NCBI GenBank assembly: GCA_025935155.1
Contig: JAICVV010000130.1
Coordinates: 1-6,305 of the forward strand
DNA from: Alphaproteobacteria bacterium
Lineage (GTDB): Bacteria; Pseudomonadota; Alphaproteobacteria; Micropepsales; Micropepsaceae
Length of the DNA stretch: 6,305 nt
Direction: 5' to 3'
A program made the translations under genes and the position numbers. The notes under the pieces were generated by a model, which did no database searches, was not told where the DNA came from, and saw only the letters and a program-made list of their open reading frames with translations. Shown in pieces: positions 1 through 5,014 of the stretch; position 1 is the stretch's first letter, and every line of letters begins with the position of its first letter.

Positions 1-122
1 GTTGCGATGGCGGCATCGTCCGTCAGCCTGAAGGCCCCGCTCTCCGTCGCAAGCGGTGCCAACAGCTCGGCAATCAGCTCGAATTCGCCGGGGCGCTGCT
101 TATCAGAACCGGAGTTCATCAT
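1..122 (-). CDS. thiL: Thiamine-phosphate kinase, N-terminal fragment (cut by left edge of window)
   Basis: ThiL phosphorylates thiamine monophosphate to thiamine diphosphate with ATP in the cytoplasm. Only about 40 N-terminal codons are present; the reading frame runs off the window at position 1. Reading the minus strand from the ATG at 122 gives MMNSGSDKQRPGEFELIAEL followed by LAPLATESGAFRLTDDAA. The GEFELIA block near residue 12 and the LTDDAA block near residue 33 are the typical start of ThiL, the latter leading into the metal-binding Asp region of the ATP-binding domain. Two adjacent ATG codons (122 and 119) could serve as start; a GGAG element lies a little over ten bases upstream. 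The start overlaps the end of nusB by 20 (or 17) bases in another frame, which suggests translational coupling at the end of the riboflavin operon. The call rests on a short stretch, but the motif and the place after nusB agree. Confidence 0.85.
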   Translation of the reverse strand, partial: MMNSGSDKQRPGEFELIAELLAPLATESGAFRLTDDAAIA

Positions 123-585
123 CGGGCGGTGCTTCTCCGAACTCCGCGGCGCGCTTCCGATGCGCCACGCGATCGAGCAAAGCGTTCACGAACGCCGGCT
201 CTTCGCCTCCAAAGAATGCGTGCGCGATATTCAGATATTCATCGATGACCACCTTGGCAGGCACGTCTTTGCGAACAACGAGCTCGTAAATTCCCGTCCG
301 AAGGATAGCACGCAAAATGGAGTCGATCCGCTGCAGCTTCCAGTTTTCCGCTAATCCATCGACGATGGCCCGGTCGATCTCGACCTGATGGTGCGGCACG
401 CCGCGAACCAAATCGGAAAAGAAAGCTTCGTCCGGCGTGCACGGTTTGCGTTCGTTTTCGCGGAAGCGATGCTCGCAAAATTCCTGAGCCACGGATTCCG
501 CATCCTCGCCCGTCAGTTCCATCTGATAAATGGCCTGGACGGCCGCCAATCGTGCCGCGCGCCGTTCCGCGTTCGAGGGCTGCAT
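103..585 (-). CDS. nusB: Transcription antitermination factor NusB
   Basis: NusB binds boxA RNA together with NusE (ribosomal protein S10) and keeps RNA polymerase processive on rRNA operons. The 160-residue product has the all-helical NusB pattern: RRAARLAAVQAIYQMEL near residues 8-24, W-x4-R-x-D-x-ILR-x-ILR-x-GIYEL around residues 81-102, then the D-VPAKVVIDEY segment and an FVNALLD segment near 134. The length is slightly longer than the roughly 140-residue E. coli protein, owing to a short tail rich in acidic residues. I chose the ATG at 585: the frame stays open to an ATG at 636, but the 17 extra residues would lie inside ribH and fall outside the conserved family start. The ATG lies two bases after the ribH stop (TGA-CG-ATG), with GGGAAG upstream as a plausible ribosome site. 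The gene is the usual neighbour of ribH in Proteobacteria and is probably cotranscribed with the rib genes. Confidence 0.95.
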   Translation of the reverse strand: MQPSNAERRAARLAAVQAIYQMELTGEDAESVAQEFCEHRFRENERKPCTPDEAFFSDLVRGVPHHQVEIDRAIVDGLAENWKLQRIDSILRAILRTGIYELVVRKDVPAKVVIDEYLNIAHAFFGGEEPAFVNALLDRVAHRKRAAEFGEAPPDDELRF

Positions 586-587
586 CG

Positions 588-1037
588 TCACGAACGCTTC
601 CCAATCATCTCGCGCAAATTGACGAGCGTCAGGCAAGCGCGTGCCGCATCTCCACCCTTGTCCAGCCGATCACGTGCAGCCCGAACAAGAGCCTGTTCTT
701 CGTTTTCTACGGTCAAAATTCCATTTCCGATGCAGAGATTCTGGCGCAATCCCAAATCCATCAAGCCGCGTGCCGACTCGTGCGCGACGATTTCGAAATG
801 ATATGTCTCACCGCGAATGATGCAGCCGAGTGCGACATATCCATCATAAGGGTGTGCGGCCTCCTTGCCGGCGTGGGCGGCGAAAGCGATGGCGGGCGGT
901 ATCTCCAGCGCCCCCGGAACGGCGAGACGCTCAAAGCGCGCGCCAGCCGAATTCAAGGCCGCAATTGCGCCGTCCAGAAGAGCATCCGAGATATGCTCAT
1001 AAAATCGAGCTTCGACGATGAGGATGCGGGGGCTCAC
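588..1037 (-). CDS. ribH: 6,7-dimethyl-8-ribityllumazine synthase
   Basis: RibH condenses 5-amino-6-ribitylamino-uracil with dihydroxybutanone phosphate to form lumazine, the step before riboflavin. The 149-residue product carries all family blocks: [10 protein letters not shown] (residues 4-13, with the aromatic substrate contact at F12), [11 protein letters not shown] (40-50), [19 protein letters not shown] (64-82, catalytic H80), NGILTVE (105-111), then R119 and DKGGDAA (126-132). The start is GTG at 1037. It is the only usable start, because the frame upstream meets a stop at 1094-1092 with no ATG, GTG or TTG between. The GTG overlaps the ribB stop codon as GTGA, with AGGA about eight bases upstream. 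The protein begins directly at the first beta strand and lacks the N-terminal extension seen in some rhizobial homologues. Position in a rib-nusB operon suggests the housekeeping enzyme (RibH1-like) rather than a second-copy RibH2. Confidence 0.96.
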   Translation of the reverse strand: MSPRILIVEARFYEHISDALLDGAIAALNSAGARFERLAVPGALEIPPAIAFAAHAGKEAAHPYDGYVALGCIIRGETYHFEIVAHESARGLMDLGLRQNLCIGNGILTVENEEQALVRAARDRLDKGGDAARACLTLVNLREMIGKRS

Positions 1038-2164
1038 TCGCGGTTGTCCTGGCGCAAGCCGCGGATTGGATGTGTGCCGACGATGTTTAGATCATACCCT
1101 TCCAGTGCTACCACCTTCTTTTCGGGCGTGTCCGTCAACAGGATCATGTTTTTGATGCCTATATCGAGCAGGATTTGCGCGCCCACGCCGAATTCCTTGA
1201 CTCGACGGCGGTCCACGTCCTCCTGCGGCCGCCGCAACAGCATGTCGGTCACAAAGGTAGGGCGCGACTGCCTGAGCAGCACGACGACGCCCCTGCCTGC
1301 TTCGCCGATAATACGCATCGCTGTGCCGAGGACGCCGTGCTCGTGCTCCGCCCAATCGAGAATATCGCTGAACACATTAATGGCATGCATCCGCACCAGC
1401 ACCGGTTCTGCGCCGGTGATGTCGCCTTTGATGAGCGCGATGTGCTCGGCGTATTCTAAAGTGTTTGTGTAGACACGCAGAGTCCAATCGCCGCCGTTGT
1501 GGCTCTGGAACGGCACTTCCACCGAACGTTCGACGAAGTGATCGTAACGGCGGCGATAGGCGATAAGATCGGCGATGGTGCCGATTTTCAATCCGTGCAG
1601 CTGCGCGAATGCCACAAGATCCGGCAATCGCGCCATGGTGCCGTCGTCATTCATGATCTCGCAGATCACGCCGGCGGGATAAAGGCCGGCCAACCGCGCA
1701 ATGTCGACTCCGGCTTCGGTGTGGCCAGCGCGCACCAGACTGCCGCCCTGCCGCGCGACCAGCGGGAACACATGACCAGGCATAATGATGTCGTTCGGGC
1801 CCTTGGTTGGATCGATCGCAACCGAAATAGTATGCGCGCGATCATGCGCCGAAATACCGGTCGAAATCCCTTCTTTCGCTTCGATGGAAACAGTGAAGGC
1901 GGTCTGATGCTGCGTGCCGTTAAACTGCGTCATCATTGGGATCTGCAGCTGATTGGCGCGATCCTGCGTCAATGCAAGACAAATGAGTCCGCGGCCTTGT
2001 TTGGCCATGAAATTGATTGCCTGTGGGGTGCACATCTGCGCGGGGATGACGAGATCGCCCTCGTTTTCGCGATCCTCTGCATCGGCGAGGATGAACATTC
2101 GTCCATTGCGTGCCTCCTCAATCAGCTCCTCGATGGAGGAAAGATAGCCGCGGAACATGCTCAT
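1034..2164 (-). CDS. ribB: 3,4-dihydroxy-2-butanone-4-phosphate synthase with degenerate GTP cyclohydrolase II-like C-terminal domain
   Basis: The N-terminal half (residues 1 to about 205) is a DHBP synthase. It converts ribulose 5-phosphate to dihydroxybutanone phosphate plus formate, with Mg2+. It has the acidic loop EDRENEGD (30-37), [10 protein letters not shown] (101-110), PGHVFPL (129-135), the GHTEA catalytic His (H148) and CE (E169) followed by NDDGTMAR. The C-terminal half (about 207-376) resembles GTP cyclohydrolase II in fold: VLVRMHA (255-261), [11 protein letters not shown] (289-299) and [20 protein letters not shown] (328-347). However, it has no cysteine at all, so the three zinc-binding Cys are missing, as is the DTVEAN block. 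I therefore infer only the RibB activity. Proteobacterial RibB variants with a RibA-like but inactive tail (called RibBX) are known. Automatic pipelines will probably name this ribBA. The start at 2164 overlaps the ribE stop as ATGA; the frame stays open further up to 2527, but that part is antisense-free shadow inside ribE. Total 376 residues, close to normal for RibBA. Confidence 0.93.
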   Translation of the reverse strand: MSMFRGYLSSIEELIEEARNGRMFILADAEDRENEGDLVIPAQMCTPQAINFMAKQGRGLICLALTQDRANQLQIPMMTQFNGTQHQTAFTVSIEAKEGISTGISAHDRAHTISVAIDPTKGPNDIIMPGHVFPLVARQGGSLVRAGHTEAGVDIARLAGLYPAGVICEIMNDDGTMARLPDLVAFAQLHGLKIGTIADLIAYRRRYDHFVERSVEVPFQSHNGGDWTLRVYTNTLEYAEHIALIKGDITGAEPVLVRMHAINVFSDILDWAEHEHGVLGTAMRIIGEAGRGVVVLLRQSRPTFVTDMLLRRPQEDVDRRRVKEFGVGAQILLDIGIKNMILLTDTPEKKVVALEGYDLNIVGTHPIRGLRQDNRE

Positions 2165-2754
2165 GCTTTCAGAAGGCGCCGCATATAACGGGCGAGAAGA
2201 TCGATTTCGACATTCACCCGCGAGCCTTCCTTCAATTGGCCGAAATTCGTTACCTTTAGCGTATGCGGAATAATGTTGACGCCAAAACGCGCCCCATCCA
2301 CCTCGTTCACGGTTAGCGAGACGCCATCCAGTGCAATCGATCCCTTCGGCGCGATAAACGACGCGAGCGGAGCCGGAATTTCGAAGATCATGCGCGTGGA
2401 CTCGCCCTCCGGCGCGAGGCGGATGAGCTCGGCAGAGCCGTCGATATGGCCGGTGACAATATGGCCGCCCAACTCGTCGCCGACACGCAAAGGACGCTCC
2501 AGGTTGACCATTGATCCCACGAGCCAATCTGCAATATTGGTTTTAGCAATGGTTTCGCGTGACGCGGTAACGGCGAACCAACCGTCATCACCGCTGCCCT
2601 TATCCACGACAGTCAAACAAATTCCGGAGCACGCAACGGAAGCTCCTAAATCAATCTCGCCTGCCTCATAGTGCGTGCCGATCACGATGTGGGTGTCGCC
2701 ACGCTTTTCGATTCGGCGCACCTCCCCGAGATCCGTCACAATTCCTGTAAACAT
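2161..2754 (-). CDS. ribE: Riboflavin synthase, alpha chain (two lumazine-binding domains)
   Basis: The enzyme dismutates two lumazine molecules to one riboflavin and one pyrimidine diamine, usually as a homotrimer. The 197-residue product shows the tandem lumazine-binding repeats. Repeat one starts with the hallmark MFTGIV, then SVACSGICLTVV (residues 39-50), VNLERPLRVGDELGGH and the linker VTGHIDG. Repeat two has KGSIALDGVSLTVNEV, the IPHT motif and VNVEIDLLARY near the C-terminus. The length is within the family range of about 200-215. It starts nine bases after the ribD stop. The ribosome site is weak (AAGAACGCGCT before ATG), so coupling to ribD translation is likely. Its stop codon overlaps the ribB start in an ATGA arrangement. 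Naming varies: the same enzyme is ribC in E. coli and ribE in Bacillus and many annotation sets. Confidence 0.96.
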   Translation of the reverse strand: MFTGIVTDLGEVRRIEKRGDTHIVIGTHYEAGEIDLGASVACSGICLTVVDKGSGDDGWFAVTASRETIAKTNIADWLVGSMVNLERPLRVGDELGGHIVTGHIDGSAELIRLAPEGESTRMIFEIPAPLASFIAPKGSIALDGVSLTVNEVDGARFGVNIIPHTLKVTNFGQLKEGSRVNVEIDLLARYMRRLLKA

Positions 2755-2763
2755 AGCGCGTTC

Positions 2764-3840
2764 TTACGCTCTCACCGCGTAGCTTTCCAGCACATCCGCG
2801 CCGAGCACCGTTCGGCCGGTCTGCGCACAACTGTCCTTCAACCCTGAGAGCAGTGGAACTGTGCCTCCGCCGGATTCACCTAAGTCCACGCACGCCGAGA
2901 AGATTTCGAGCCTGTCAGCCAGTCTTTCGCGAAGGAATTGTGACCAGATGCTCGCGCCGCCCTCTACCAGCAGCCGCGTGTAACCGCGACCGGCGAGCAC
3001 GCCAAGCACGGCCCGAAGCGCGGGCCTTCTGCGTTCGTCATGCATCACACGAAGCACTTCGACGCCAAGCGCGCGCAAATCGTTGCCCCCATCGGCTGCG
3101 GTGAATACCAGCGTCGGGATCTCACGCGCCGTGCGCACGAGCTTCGCTGTGGCAGGCAAACGCAATTGCGTATCGAGCACGATCCGAACGGGTGAACGAA
3201 TTTCAAGGCCGGACAGCCGGCAGGTCAGTTCCGGATCGTCTGCTATGGCTGTTTCCACACCGATCAGGACGGCGTCGTGCTGTGCGCGTAGCAGATGCGC
3301 AAAGCGCCGGGACTCTTCACCAGTGATCCAGCGGTTTGCGCCGCGCGGCGGAATTGTCTTGCCATCCCGGCTCTGTGCAATTTTCAGCGTGACGAGCGGC
3401 CGGTCTTTATCGATGCGGAGAAAAAAACCCGCGTTCAGATCGGCAGCTTCCGTCGCAAGAACGCCCACCACGACCTCGACGCCAGCGCGGCGGAGCATCG
3501 CGAAACCTTTGCCCTTCACACGCGGATCGGGATCTTCGACGGACGCGATCACTCGCTTAATGCCCGCACGGACCAATGCCTCGGCGCAAGGCGGCGAGTG
3601 CCCCAGATGGGCACATGGTTCCAGCGTTATATAGGCTGTGCCCTCCGCGGCAGAGGTCTGCGCCTGCGCGAGTGCCACAATCTCGGCGTGCGGACGGCCG
3701 CCCGGCTGGGTCCACCCCCGACCGGCAACATGTCCATCTCGAGACACGATTACGCAACCGACAGCCGGGTTGGGTGCCACCCGTCCCAAAGCCCGCTTGG
3801 CTATGGCCAGTGCGTGCCGCATGTGTTCCATGTTACCCAT
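2764..3840 (-). CDS. ribD: Bifunctional diaminohydroxyphosphoribosylaminopyrimidine deaminase / 5-amino-6-(5-phosphoribosylamino)uracil reductase
   Basis: RibD performs the second and third steps of riboflavin synthesis: zinc-dependent deamination of the pyrimidine ring, then NADPH reduction of the ribosyl group. In the 358-residue product the deaminase domain fills residues 1 to about 145. It has PNPAVGCVIV (23-32), PHAE with zinc ligand H51 and catalytic E53, EPCAH with C76, and SPPC with C85. The reductase domain follows: LKIAQSRDGK (152-161), ITGEESR (172-178), the block HDAVLIGVETAIADDPELT (188-206), VRIVLD (218-223) and LLVEGGASI (290-298). I chose the ATG at 3840. An in-frame TAA lies at 3852-3850, and in-frame ATGs at 3831 and 3822 would shorten the N-terminal helix compared with E. 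coli RibD. There is no strong Shine-Dalgarno before any of them. It is the first rib gene of the operon, facing a 117-bp divergent intergenic region, so the operon promoter is expected there. Confidence 0.95.
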   Translation of the reverse strand: MGNMEHMRHALAIAKRALGRVAPNPAVGCVIVSRDGHVAGRGWTQPGGRPHAEIVALAQAQTSAAEGTAYITLEPCAHLGHSPPCAEALVRAGIKRVIASVEDPDPRVKGKGFAMLRRAGVEVVVGVLATEAADLNAGFFLRIDKDRPLVTLKIAQSRDGKTIPPRGANRWITGEESRRFAHLLRAQHDAVLIGVETAIADDPELTCRLSGLEIRSPVRIVLDTQLRLPATAKLVRTAREIPTLVFTAADGGNDLRALGVEVLRVMHDERRRPALRAVLGVLAGRGYTRLLVEGGASIWSQFLRERLADRLEIFSACVDLGESGGGTVPLLSGLKDSCAQTGRTVLGADVLESYAVRA

Positions 3841-3911
3841 GGACCCAGCTTAATGAGCATTTAACGGGAAATCCGCCAGATTGTTGGCAGCATTCCGTTT
3901 CCGCGGCGATT

Positions 3912-3926
3912 GGTGTATGGAACACC
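3912..3926. promoter_or_regulatory. Inverted repeat, possible operator
   Basis: GGTGT and ACACC form perfect 5-bp arms around ATGGA, a 15-bp interrupted palindrome. It sits 31 bp before the plus-strand ATG and about 70 bp before the ribD ATG, where a regulator could act on either promoter. Outer bases read GTGT...ACAC, which is the reverse of the ACAC...GTGT layout of known NrdR boxes, so I do not assign it to NrdR. Five-base arms can arise by chance in a GC-rich genome. Confidence 0.22.
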
Positions 3927-3946
3927 GCAGTTGGCCGGCCATGTTC

Positions 3947-3952
3947 AGGGGA
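3947..3952 (+). promoter_or_regulatory. Ribosome binding site deciding the start at 3958
   Basis: AGGGGA lies five bases before the ATG at 3958. Together with the signal peptide that begins exactly at this ATG, it favours 3958 over the in-frame TTG at 3910, which would put 16 non-hydrophobic residues ahead of the signal peptide. Confidence 0.6.
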
Positions 3953-3957
3953 TCGCG

Positions 3958-4041
3958 ATGAACGCCCGTGTGAAGAGCTTGTATCTGTGTGCGGCTTCGG
4001 CCTCGATCGCTTGCTTGTTACCCATTGCGCCGGCAGCGGCG
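3958..4041 (+). other. Signal peptide of the exported protein
   Basis: Codons 1-28. The n-region contains R4 and K6, the h-region runs through LYLCAASASIACLLPIA, and the c-region ends in AAA with cleavage predicted before Q29. Recognised by eye from the standard n-h-c layout and the A-x-A rule. Confidence 0.75.
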
Positions 4042-4542
4042 CAGCAGCAGGCTGGTGCTTATAGCGGTCACACGGCCGATGGGAACGCGATCAGCTTCGA
4101 TGTGGTCGGCGACGCACAAGGCCATTTCGCATTGAGCGATCTCGCTATTCAATTTACCGCAGGATGCGTACAAACCGGCTCTTCGATCACGCAGTCGTGG
4201 CACTTTTTCTTCTCGGCGGGTCTGCCGATTGAGCATGGCCGCGTGAAGCACGTTGAAAACAACCCGCAGCTTTACCTGCTGAACAGCCTGAACTTTCATG
4301 GCACCCGCGTGACAGGCACGACCGAGGCGCGCTTGCCGATTCTGGTTCCCGGCAAGACATCACAGACGGCGCAGCTCTGCGCCTCTGGCAAGCAAGCATT
4401 TGAAGCAAAGCTTCAAACCCCGGAGGGCTCGGGACCGTTCGATCACCCGGGAACAGCGCGGCTCAGGTCACCCGAACGCACAGCTATTCTCGAGTGGTCG
4501 TCCGGCGGGGTAACCCATCAGGAATTACGGAAGCAGCCGTAG
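3958..4542 (+). CDS. Exported protein of unknown function with N-terminal signal peptide
   Basis: I do not recognise this 194-residue product as a named family. Residues 1-28 are a clear Sec signal peptide: positive start (MNARVK), hydrophobic core to about residue 23, then AAA before Q29, which fits signal peptidase I cleavage. Cys19 lies inside the hydrophobic core and not in a good lipobox, so a lipoprotein is unlikely. The mature part begins GAYSGHTADGNAISFDVVGD (33-52), rich in alternating polar and hydrophobic residues that suggest beta strands. It has just two cysteines (C70 and C141), placed so that they could form a disulfide in the periplasm. The G-x-Y-x-G-x-T-x2-G-x-I-x-F-x-V opening and the late C-x-SG-x3-F-x-A block recall small secreted beta-sandwich domains; this is an impression, not a match. 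It is the only plus-strand gene, sits between nrdR and ribD, and its stop is 7 bp from that of nrdR. Nothing ties it to riboflavin metabolism. Confidence 0.8.
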   Translation: MNARVKSLYLCAASASIACLLPIAPAAAQQQAGAYSGHTADGNAISFDVVGDAQGHFALSDLAIQFTAGCVQTGSSITQSWHFFFSAGLPIEHGRVKHVENNPQLYLLNSLNFHGTRVTGTTEARLPILVPGKTSQTAQLCASGKQAFEAKLQTPEGSGPFDHPGTARLRSPERTAILEWSSGGVTHQELRKQP

Positions 4543-4543
4543 T
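4524..4543. terminator. Small hairpin between convergent genes, weak terminator candidate
   Basis: TACGG (4526-4530) and CCGTA (4537-4541) form a perfect 5-bp stem around AAGCAG, extended by one wobble and one A-T pair. It overlaps the TAG stop of the exported-protein gene and lies 6 bases past the nrdR stop, so it could serve both directions. No T-run follows on either strand, so an intrinsic terminator is doubtful; it is listed because it is the only hairpin found at this junction. Confidence 0.2.
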
Positions 4544-4549
4544 ACCGAC

Positions 4550-5011
4550 TTAGTCCCTGTCAGCGCTTTCGAGAGAGCCGATCAGCTCCTCGAAGTCCTT
4601 GGTTTCACGAAAGTTCCTGTACACCGACGCGAACCGCACATAAGCGACCTTGTCGAGGCTCGCCAAAGCCTGCATCACCAATTCGCCGATGACATTCGAC
4701 GAAACCTCGTTCTCGCCCATGCTCTCTAACCGGCGCACGATCCCGGTAATCATCCGATCGACGCGCTCTGGTTCGACCGGCCGCTTGCGCAGGGCATGAG
4801 AGATGGAGCGCTCCAGCTTGTCGCGCTCAAACGGCTCCCGCCGCCCATTCTTTTTTACCACGATCAGCTCACGCAGTTGAACCCGTTCGAAAGTGGTGAA
4901 ACGTCCTCCACAAGCAGGACAATGGCGCCGCCGGCGGATGGCGGAATTGTCGTCGCTCGGACGGCTGTCCTTCACCTGGCTGTCTTCGTGGCCGCAAAAG
5001 GGGCACCGCAT
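4550..5011 (-). CDS. nrdR: Transcriptional repressor NrdR
   Basis: NrdR senses ATP/dATP through its ATP-cone and represses ribonucleotide reductase genes by binding paired NrdR boxes. The 153-residue product starts [17 protein letters not shown], and its zinc ribbon has all four ligands (C3, C6, C31, C34), followed by [10 protein letters not shown]. The ATP-cone occupies about residues 49-139: [20 protein letters not shown] is its diagnostic start, and [13 protein letters not shown] (122-134) its end. The length is typical (about 150-160). The ATG at 5011 is three bases after the glyA stop (TGA-CCC-ATG), with AGGAG about a dozen bases upstream inside glyA, so the two genes are very probably one transcript. 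The glyA-nrdR pair next to rib genes is common in Proteobacteria, although no nrd gene lies in this window. A short acidic tail (ESADRD) is unremarkable. Confidence 0.97.
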   Translation of the reverse strand: MRCPFCGHEDSQVKDSRPSDDNSAIRRRRHCPACGGRFTTFERVQLRELIVVKKNGRREPFERDKLERSISHALRKRPVEPERVDRMITGIVRRLESMGENEVSSNVIGELVMQALASLDKVAYVRFASVYRNFRETKDFEELIGSLESADRD

Positions 5012-5014
5012 GGG

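Larger units (their letters stand above)
3841..3957. promoter_or_regulatory. Divergent intergenic region, presumed promoters of ribD operon and exported-protein gene
   Basis: This 117-bp gap is the only non-coding stretch in the window longer than a few bases. It separates two genes read in opposite directions, so both probably start transcription here. I could not find a convincing -35/-10 pair for either strand. On the minus strand a TTAAAT stretch lies about 20 bp before the ribD ATG, but no TTGACA-like box is correctly spaced. The region holds three short inverted repeats: GCCA-6 nt-TGGC (3875-3888), GGTGT-5 nt-ACACC (3912-3926) and the perfect palindrome TGGCCGGCCA (3932-3941). It is too short for, and shows no similarity to, an FMN riboswitch. 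A promoter role follows from gene layout only. Confidence 0.5.

Noticed and set aside
552..1472. Plus-strand frame of 306 codons opposite ribH and the end of ribB
   Set aside because: It spans two real genes in antisense. The product is low-complexity, Ser/Arg/Cys-rich, with no domain pattern, so it is a shadow.
1499..2188. Long plus-strand frame of 229 codons opposite ribB
   Set aside because: It lies almost wholly antisense to the conserved DHBP synthase domain. Such open frames are common opposite GC-rich genes; the translation shows no recognisable motif and is rich in His/Arg.
2165..2527. Upstream extension of the ribB frame to 2527 (121 extra codons)
   Set aside because: The extension overlaps ribE in another frame, is Arg/Gly-rich and has no homology to RibB N-termini. 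The ATG at 2164, overlapping the ribE stop as ATGA, starts exactly where the family starts.
3295..3864. Plus-strand frames opposite ribD (189 codons, and 183 codons at 3083-3634)
   Set aside because: They mirror conserved RibD codons; the translations are Arg/Ser-rich and show no family features.
3912..3926. NrdR box
   Set aside because: The arms read GTGT...ACAC, whereas NrdR boxes have the ACAC...GTGT orientation with an AT-rich core; there is also no second box at the usual spacing.
3841..3957. FMN riboswitch upstream of ribD
   Set aside because: The gap is only 117 bp and shows none of the conserved multi-stem layout of the RFN element.
4003..4014. Lipobox at Cys19 of the exported protein (S-I-A-C)
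   Set aside because: There is no Leu-like residue at -3, the hydrophobic core continues past the cysteine, and a good A-A-A site for signal peptidase I follows.
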